A stretch of DNA of 64,000 bases from Mesorhizobium neociceri (lineage in GTDB: Bacteria; Pseudomonadota; Alphaproteobacteria; Rhizobiales; Rhizobiaceae). The DNA is taken from NCBI RefSeq assembly GCF_013520985.1, contig NZ_JACDTY010000002.1, forward strand, positions 682,001-746,000, read 5' to 3'. The position numbers were made by a program, and so were the translations under genes. Within the stretch, counting starts at the first letter, position 1; every line of letters begins with the position of its first letter. The notes under the pieces were generated by a model, which did no database searches, was not told the origin of the DNA, and saw nothing but the letters and a program-made list of their open reading frames with translations. Of the stretch, positions 59,205 to 64,000 are shown in pieces.

Positions 59205-60167
59205 ATGAAATCCTTGATACGACACGCATCCGTAGCCACCGCAGCCCTGCTGCTGGGCCTCACGGCGACAGCCATCGCGCGCGCCGACGACAAGCCGACG
59301 CTGGCCTTCGTCGTCAACGGCGCTTCCGACTTCTGGAAGGCCGCCGAGGCCGGCGTCAAGAAGGCGCAAGGCGAGTTGCCCGACTATAATCTCGAACTCA
59401 AATATCCCGAGCAGTCCTCGGTCGCCATCCAGCAGCGGCTGATGGACGATCTGGTCACCGCCGGCGTCAAGGGCATCATGGTCTCGGCCGTCGACCCCAA
59501 GACGTCGACCGACGGTCTGAACAAGATCGCCTCGGAAACGGCGCTGTTCACCACGGACTCCGATGCGCCGCAAACCAAGCGCGTCGCCTATATCGGCTCG
59601 TCCAACGTCGATGCCGGCAAGCAGGCGGCCGAAATTGCCAAGAAGGCGATGCCGGACGGCGGCAAGTGCCTCGGCTTCGTTGGCCTGCTCGGCGCCGACA
59701 ACGCCAAGGAACGCATCCAGGGCATGAAGGACGGCCTGGCCGGCAGCAAGATCGAGCTGGTCGACGTGCGCGGCGACGATATCGACCAGGCGCGCGCCAA
59801 GAAGAACGTCGAGGACGCGCTGGTCGCCAGCCCCGACATCACCTGCATGGTCGGCTTCTACTCCTACAACACGCCGCGCATCTATGAAGCGCTGCGCGAC
59901 GCCGGCAAGCTCGGCTCGATCACCGTCGTCGGCTTCGATGACGATCCGATCACGCTGGGCGGTGTCAAGGAAGGCACCGTTGCCGCCACAGTCGTGCAAC
60001 AGCCCTTCGAATGGGCCTACCAGGGCATGAAGCTGATGGCCGCCTATCTCAAGGGCGACAAGTCGGGCATTCCGGAAGGCGGCCTGATCATCATCCCGAC
60101 CAAGATCATCGGCAAGGACGATGTCGACGCCTATGCGGCCAATCTGAAGGCGATGTCTGGAAACTGA
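59205..60167 (+). CDS. Sugar ABC transporter substrate-binding protein
   Basis: This 320-residue periplasmic binding protein of the ribose/galactose group (peripla_BP_4) begins with a signal peptide (ATAALLLGLTATAIARADD). Fold markers are PTLAFVVNGASDFWKAAEAG, LVTAGVKGIMVSAVDPKTS and ITVVGFDDDPITLGGVKEG. ATG 59205 follows GGGAGGTTGAAC; a TTG 6 nt earlier is unlikely. It is the first gene of a complete three-gene transporter. The sugar could be a pentose, hexose or polyol; context gives no clear answer. Confidence 0.9.
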   Translation: MKSLIRHASVATAALLLGLTATAIARADDKPTLAFVVNGASDFWKAAEAGVKKAQGELPDYNLELKYPEQSSVAIQQRLMDDLVTAGVKGIMVSAVDPKTSTDGLNKIASETALFTTDSDAPQTKRVAYIGSSNVDAGKQAAEIAKKAMPDGGKCLGFVGLLGADNAKERIQGMKDGLAGSKIELVDVRGDDIDQARAKKNVEDALVASPDITCMVGFYSYNTPRIYEALRDAGKLGSITVVGFDDDPITLGGVKEGTVAATVVQQPFEWAYQGMKLMAAYLKGDKSGIPEGGLIIIPTKIIGKDDVDAYAANLKAMSGN

Positions 60168-60264
60168 GACCACGAGCAGTTACGCCGGCTCAGGGTTCGC
60201 CTTGAGCCGGCGATCGTATTGACGGGCCCGGTCAGGCCCGTCAGTCTGCTGAAGGGGCTGTTTC

Positions 60265-60365
60265 GAGCAATTCCAGGAAAAGTGTGAACGGTTTTCCGTC
60301 CGGAATTGCGCTAAAAAAGAGATGGAGCGGTTCGGCATTTCCGTGAAACGATGAACCGCTCTAGA
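60265..60365. repeat. Intergenic palindromic repeats (GAGCAATTCC type plus AGCGGTTC hairpin)
   Basis: The first element, GAGCAATTCCAGGAAAAG ... CGGAATTGCGCTAAAAAA, matches the one at 3911-3992. It is followed by AGAGATGGAGCGGTTCGG ... CGATGAACCGCTCTAG, whose ends also pair. They sit between the binding-protein and ATPase genes of one transporter, where hairpins may protect or attenuate the transcript so that the binding protein is made in excess. Confidence 0.75.
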
Positions 60366-60388
60366 CCCAGCGGCTGCTGTCAGGCTTG

Positions 60389-61927
60389 ATGAACTATTCC
60401 GACACATCCATTGCAGCGACTACCCCGTTCCTCGGCCTCGAGAACGTGCGCAAGACCTATCCGGGCGTTGTCGCACTGGATGGCTTTTCCATGGAGGTCA
60501 GGCCGGGCGAGGTGATCGGCCTGGTCGGCGAAAACGGCGCCGGCAAATCGACCTTGATGAAGATTCTCGGCGGCGTCACCAGGCCGGACAGCGGGACCAT
60601 CACCGTTGACGGGACCGCACATGACGGGCTCACCGTCGAAGGCAGCCTGGGTTCCGGCATTGCCTTTGTCCACCAGGAACTCAATCTGTTCGAAAACCTC
60701 GACGTCGCGGCCAATATCTTTTTCGGCCGCGAGCCGTTGCGCGGCGGACCGCTGAGACTGGTCGATCGCGCCAGGCTGCGTGAAATGGTGGCGCCATTGT
60801 TGAAGCGCGTCGGCGCCAATTTCTCCGCCGATACGCAGGTTGCCTCGCTGTCGCTTGCCCAGCAGCAGATGGTCGAGATCGCCAAGGCGCTGTCGATCAA
60901 GGCGCGTCTGGTCATCCTCGACGAGCCGACATCGAGCCTGCCGATCGCCGAAACCGACAAGCTGCTCGACGTCATCAAGGGGCTGAAGGCTGACGGCATC
61001 AGCGTCATCTTCATTTCGCACCGCCTGCATGAGGTCGAGCGCGTTGCCGACCGCGTCGTCGTGCTGCGCGACGGCATGCTGGCCGGCACCTTGCCGAAGA
61101 GCGCCATCAACCACGACCAGATGGTCAAGCTGATGATCGGCCGCATGCTGAAGGAGCGCGAGAAAGCCTCCGAGGCCGCGCGGGCGCCGGGCGCTACGGC
61201 ACTCTCGGCAAAAGCCGTCCGAACCCCTGCCTACCCTGCCCGGCCGGTCGATCTCGACATCAGGCGCGGCGAAATTCTCGGCCTCGCAGGGCTTGTCGGT
61301 TCCGGCCGTACCGAGTTGGCGCGGGTGTTCTTCGGCATCGACGGCACGCTTGGTGGTTCGCTCGAACTCGACTGCAAGCCGCTGGCGCTGGGCTCGGCCG
61401 CCGATGCCGTCGCGCACGGCATTTTTCTCGTCCCGGAAGACCGCAAGCTGACCGGCATTCTGCTCGATCTCTCGATCGCGCAGAACATTTCGCTGCCCAA
61501 TTTGCCGGCGCATGCGAAGCGCCAGCTGGTGTCGGCAAGTGCGGAGACCGTCACCGCCGAGAAGCAGAAGAAAGATCTCGGCATCAAGGCGCCGTCGGTG
61601 CAGACCCGCACCGGCTCGCTGTCGGGCGGCAACCAGCAGAAGGTGGTGCTGGGCAAATGGCTGGCCATGAACCCCAAGGTGATGATCCTCGACGAGCCGA
61701 CGCGCGGCATCGACATTGGCGCCAAGGCCGAAATCTATGGGCTGATGCGGGCGCTGGCCGATGCCGGCGTCGCCGTGCTGATGATTTCCAGCGACATGGA
61801 AGAGGTGATCGGCGTTTCGGACCGCATCGCCGTTATGCATGAGGGCCAGATCTCGGGCATTCTCGACAAGGAACACTTCAGCCAGGAGAACGTGCTTCTG
61901 CTGGCTGTCGGCAAGCCGGCAAACTAG
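60389..61927 (+). CDS. Sugar ABC transporter ATP-binding protein (two-domain)
   Basis: The 512-residue protein has two fused ABC ATPase domains, as in RbsA/MglA. The first has Walker A GLVGENGAGKSTLMK, signature LSLAQQQMVEIAKAL and Walker B LVILDEPTSSL; the second has the degenerate Walker A LAGLVGSGRTELAR, signature LSGGNQQKVVLGKWL and Walker B VMILDEPTRGIDIG. The degenerate second Walker A is normal in this family. ATG 60389 is preceded directly by a TTG in frame; the ribosome site is weak. It drives sugar uptake with the neighbouring permease. Confidence 0.93.
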   Translation: MNYSDTSIAATTPFLGLENVRKTYPGVVALDGFSMEVRPGEVIGLVGENGAGKSTLMKILGGVTRPDSGTITVDGTAHDGLTVEGSLGSGIAFVHQELNLFENLDVAANIFFGREPLRGGPLRLVDRARLREMVAPLLKRVGANFSADTQVASLSLAQQQMVEIAKALSIKARLVILDEPTSSLPIAETDKLLDVIKGLKADGISVIFISHRLHEVERVADRVVVLRDGMLAGTLPKSAINHDQMVKLMIGRMLKEREKASEAARAPGATALSAKAVRTPAYPARPVDLDIRRGEILGLAGLVGSGRTELARVFFGIDGTLGGSLELDCKPLALGSAADAVAHGIFLVPEDRKLTGILLDLSIAQNISLPNLPAHAKRQLVSASAETVTAEKQKKDLGIKAPSVQTRTGSLSGGNQQKVVLGKWLAMNPKVMILDEPTRGIDIGAKAEIYGLMRALADAGVAVLMISSDMEEVIGVSDRIAVMHEGQISGILDKEHFSQENVLLLAVGKPAN

Positions 61928-61968
61928 CCGGATTTCGGCATTGCCGGTCCGGCATTGGGGAGACGACG

Positions 61969-62955
61969 ATGAGCAAAAAAGATCTCGGCCTGCTGATCCT
62001 GATCCTGGTGGTCGGCGCGGTGGTGGCGATCATCAACCCTCGCTTCCTGCTGCCGATCAATCTTGCCAACACCTCGAACCTGATCGGGCTGTTCGGCATC
62101 CTGTCGATCGGCCAGGCCTTCGTCATCATCACCGGCGGCATCGAATTGTCGGTCGGCTCGGTGGTTGCGCTGCTCGGTACGCTGTTCATCGACTTCATCG
62201 CCGTACGCGGTTTGGGCTGGCCGATTGCGCTGCCGCTGATCCTGGTGCTCGGCGGCATCATCGGGCTGGTGCATGGCTGGCTGATCACCCGGCTCAAATT
62301 GCAGCCCTTCGTGGTGACGCTCTGTGGCCTGCTGATCTATCGCGGCGTGGCGCGCTTCTACACCGCCGACGGCACCGCTGGCTTCGCCTTCGGGCAGAAT
62401 TTTCCGGAGCTGGAATTCCTCACCGCCGGCCGGTCGTGGGGCGTGCCGAACAGCTTCATCGCGCTGATCGTCATTTCCATCGTCATGTGGGTGGTGCTGC
62501 ACCGCTCGGTGTTCGGCCGCTACCTCTATGCCATCGGCAAGAACGAAGAGGCGGCGAAATATTCCGGCATCCGCACCGGCCGCGTGGTCATGGCCGCCTA
62601 TGTCATCTGCGGCGTGCTGACGGCGCTGTCGGCGATCTATTTCGCCATGTATACGCGCTCGATTTCGCCGGCCAGCCACGGCCAGTTCTATGAACTCTAC
62701 GCCATCGCCGCGGCCGTGCTCGGCGGCTTCTCGCTGCGCGGCGGCGAGGGCTCGCTGGTCGGCGTCATCCTCGGCACCGTGCTGCTGCAGGAGTTGCAGA
62801 ACCTGGTCAACCTGCTCGGCATCCCGTCCTCGCTCAACTTCGCGGTGATGGGTGGCGTGATCCTCATCGGCGTGCTGGTCGACCAGCAATGGGGCGTGTT
62901 CCGGGCAAGACGGCTGATGCTCGACGCCAGCCGGAAGAGTGTGGCCGCGGAGTGA
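61969..62955 (+). CDS. Sugar ABC transporter permease
   Basis: This 328-residue inner-membrane permease belongs to the RbsC/BPD_transp_2 family, with about 8-10 hydrophobic segments. Family motifs are ITGGIELSVGSVVAL (about 51-65), LKLQPFVVTLCGLLIYRG, YLYAIGKNEEAAKYSGI and the late VLGGFSLRGGEGSLVGVILG. It follows the ATPase gene by 41 nt. One permease gene suggests a homodimer. Substrate unknown. Confidence 0.92.
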   Translation: MSKKDLGLLILILVVGAVVAIINPRFLLPINLANTSNLIGLFGILSIGQAFVIITGGIELSVGSVVALLGTLFIDFIAVRGLGWPIALPLILVLGGIIGLVHGWLITRLKLQPFVVTLCGLLIYRGVARFYTADGTAGFAFGQNFPELEFLTAGRSWGVPNSFIALIVISIVMWVVLHRSVFGRYLYAIGKNEEAAKYSGIRTGRVVMAAYVICGVLTALSAIYFAMYTRSISPASHGQFYELYAIAAAVLGGFSLRGGEGSLVGVILGTVLLQELQNLVNLLGIPSSLNFAVMGGVILIGVLVDQQWGVFRARRLMLDASRKSVAAE

Positions 62956-62967
62956 TCGCCGCGCTTC

Positions 62968-63159
62968 TTACCTTCTCCCCTTGTGGGAGAAGGTGGCCTC
63001 GCGAAGCGAGGTCGGATGAGGGGTGTTCCAGCTTGGCGGAAACTTTCATCTAATCAAGGCATTCGGTGGCAGGCTGCCAGTGCCGCATTCCTTCGCGCAC
63101 CCCTCATCCGTCTCGGCGCTGCGCGCCGATCCACCTTCTCCCACAAGGGGAGAAGGTAA
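62968..63159. repeat. Perfect 29-bp inverted repeat framing a mosaic element
   Basis: Arms 62968-62996 and 63131-63159 (TTACCTTCTCCCCTTGTGGG... and its complement) are exact reverse complements. Inside are further pairing blocks, GAGGTCGGATGAGGGGTG against CACCCCTCATCCGTCTC, and CTCGCGAAGCGAG. The 134-nt loop carries no gene. It lies between the convergent transporter permease and phnN genes. The type is common in Mesorhizobium-like genomes. Confidence 0.88.
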
Positions 63160-63165
63160 AGGGCG

Positions 63166-63792
63166 CTAAATCACGCCGGACATATCCGAGAACGCCATCG
63201 CCTTGCGCAGCACTTCGGCGAAGCGCTCGCCGGCGGTTTCGCGCGGGCCGCCATTGTCGATCGAGGTGACGCCGGGTCCGGACAAAGCGACGTTGGCGCT
63301 GCGGGCGAGGCGGGCGAGCACTTCGCCACGCGACTCGCGGCCGCGCTGGGCCAGGCGTTCGGCGAGGATTTCCGGCGCGGCGGTGATCTCGACGACAGCC
63401 AGATTGGCGTAGCGTTCGCGCAGGACCGGGATAACCCCGCGCGACACATTGGCGACCGCCACATGGCCATTGGCTATCGACCAGTCGACATCGGCCGGGA
63501 TGCCGTAGCGCAGGCCGTGCGCCTCCCAGGAAATCGCGAAGGCGCCGTCGGCTTCGGCCTCGACAAAGGCGGCGTCGGCCAGCGTATCGTGATCCTCGCT
63601 TGCGGCGTCGCTCGGTCTGGTGATGACCCGGCGCACGAACTCCAGCCTTGTCTCGTCGGCAAACAGCGCCCTGGCATAGCCAATCACCGTATCCTTGCCG
63701 GCGCCGCTTGGGCCGACGACGGCGACGAAGACGCCGTTGCGGACCGGAAAAGCCCCGGCGGTGAGTTCGCGTTCGATCGAGGCCGAGACCAT
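63166..63792 (-). CDS. phnN: Ribose 1,5-bisphosphate phosphokinase
   Basis: The 208-residue kinase of the C-P lyase pathway phosphorylates ribose 1,5-bisphosphate to PRPP. It has Walker A VVGPSGAGKDTVIGYAR (about 25-41), the guanylate-kinase-like RRVITRPSDAASEDHD, and FAISWEAHGLRYGIPADV (about 86-103). Its ATG overlaps the upstream phnM stop (TGATG), typical of phn operons. Normal length. It is the last gene before the inverted repeat. Confidence 0.92.
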   Translation of the reverse strand: MVSASIERELTAGAFPVRNGVFVAVVGPSGAGKDTVIGYARALFADETRLEFVRRVITRPSDAASEDHDTLADAAFVEAEADGAFAISWEAHGLRYGIPADVDWSIANGHVAVANVSRGVIPVLRERYANLAVVEITAAPEILAERLAQRGRESRGEVLARLARSANVALSGPGVTSIDNGGPRETAGERFAEVLRKAMAFSDMSGVI

Positions 63793-64000
63793 CAGGCGAC
63801 CCGGCGTCCCTGGCGCCAGACGGTCCGCACGACCGGCACATGATCGTCGACGCGCACACGCACCAGATCGGCACGGCGGCCCGGTTCGATGACGCCGCGG
63901 TCGCTGAGGCCGATGGCCTCGGCAGGGTTCTTCGACACCATGGCAACCGCCTGCGGCAGGGAAATGCCTTCGACGACATCACCGAGGAAGAAGGCCGACT
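63792..64000 (-). CDS. phnM: RPnTP hydrolase PhnM, C-terminal end (5' end beyond window)
   Basis: The last 68 or so codons of an amidohydrolase are visible: SLPQAVAMVSKNPAEAIGLS and DRGVIEPGRRADLVRVRVDD, ending RTVWRQGRRVA. This is the end of alpha-D-ribose 1-methylphosphonate 5-triphosphate diphosphatase, which acts before C-P lyase. The gene continues past base 64000. Overlap with phnN by one base at TGATG supports the assignment and a shared transcript. Confidence 0.88.
   Translation of the reverse strand, partial: SAFFLGDVVEGISLPQAVAMVSKNPAEAIGLSDRGVIEPGRRADLVRVRVDDHVPVVRTVWRQGRRVA

Overview
The window reads as chromosomal DNA of a GC-rich alphaproteobacterium of the order Hyphomicrobiales (Rhizobiales), most like Mesorhizobium or a close relative. 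This is inferred from overall gene content, dense alpha-rhizobial intergenic palindromes (GAGCAATTCC...GGAATTGC, GAGCATGAT...ATCATGCTC, CTCCCCCTCAAGGGGGAG types) and the pairing of carnitine/betaine catabolism with phosphonate genes. No replication origin, rRNA, intact insertion sequence or CRISPR array was seen. One tRNA, tRNA-Arg(CCG), lies at 46192-46268.

Left part (1-19 kb): the end of a glycine-betaine demethylase (gbcA, cut by the window edge) with its reductase gbcB; a nucleotidyltransferase-fold protein; a molybdenum sulfite-oxidase-like enzyme with a flavin reductase; an HtrA protease; a metallo-beta-lactamase-fold hydrolase; a PPi-type phosphofructokinase; a periplasmic L,D-transpeptidase; a LysE exporter; a large autotransporter; a TPR protein; and xylB / NTF2-like / xylA for xylose use.

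Carnitine block (19.4-27.2 kb): a GlxA/CdhR-type activator diverges from six co-directional genes: a beta-keto acid cleavage enzyme, an HD-domain protein resembling diiron oxygenases, L-carnitine dehydrogenase, acyl-CoA dehydrogenase, ADP-forming acyl-CoA synthetase and a clear CaiD hydratase. Together they could take gamma-butyrobetaine or crotonobetaine through carnitine to glycine betaine, which gbcAB would then demethylate. The betainyl-CoA thioesterase expected in this pathway is not recognisable.

Middle (27-46 kb): an HSL-type esterase; an ATP-grasp-like gene beside a peptide-binding lipoprotein-type transporter subunit; two adjacent genes for large exported Cys-rich proteins that share a domain; a DHFR-like protein; a DUF1003 membrane protein; and a four-gene type I restriction-modification operon (hsdR-hsdM-hsdS plus an HNH-ended fourth gene) next to the tRNA.

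Accessory stretch (46.2-57.5 kb): a GNAT enzyme, decayed small genes, two class III cyclase-TPR paralogues flanking an orphan YcaO cyclodehydratase-like gene, an unrecognised 192-residue protein, an exported subtilisin-like protease overlapping a DUF1501 gene, and a Tat-targeted Arg/His-rich small protein. This is the most likely place for an undescribed system.

Right end (57.5-64 kb): a LacI regulator diverging from a complete sugar ABC transporter, then phnN and the end of phnM on the opposite strand, beyond a large inverted repeat.
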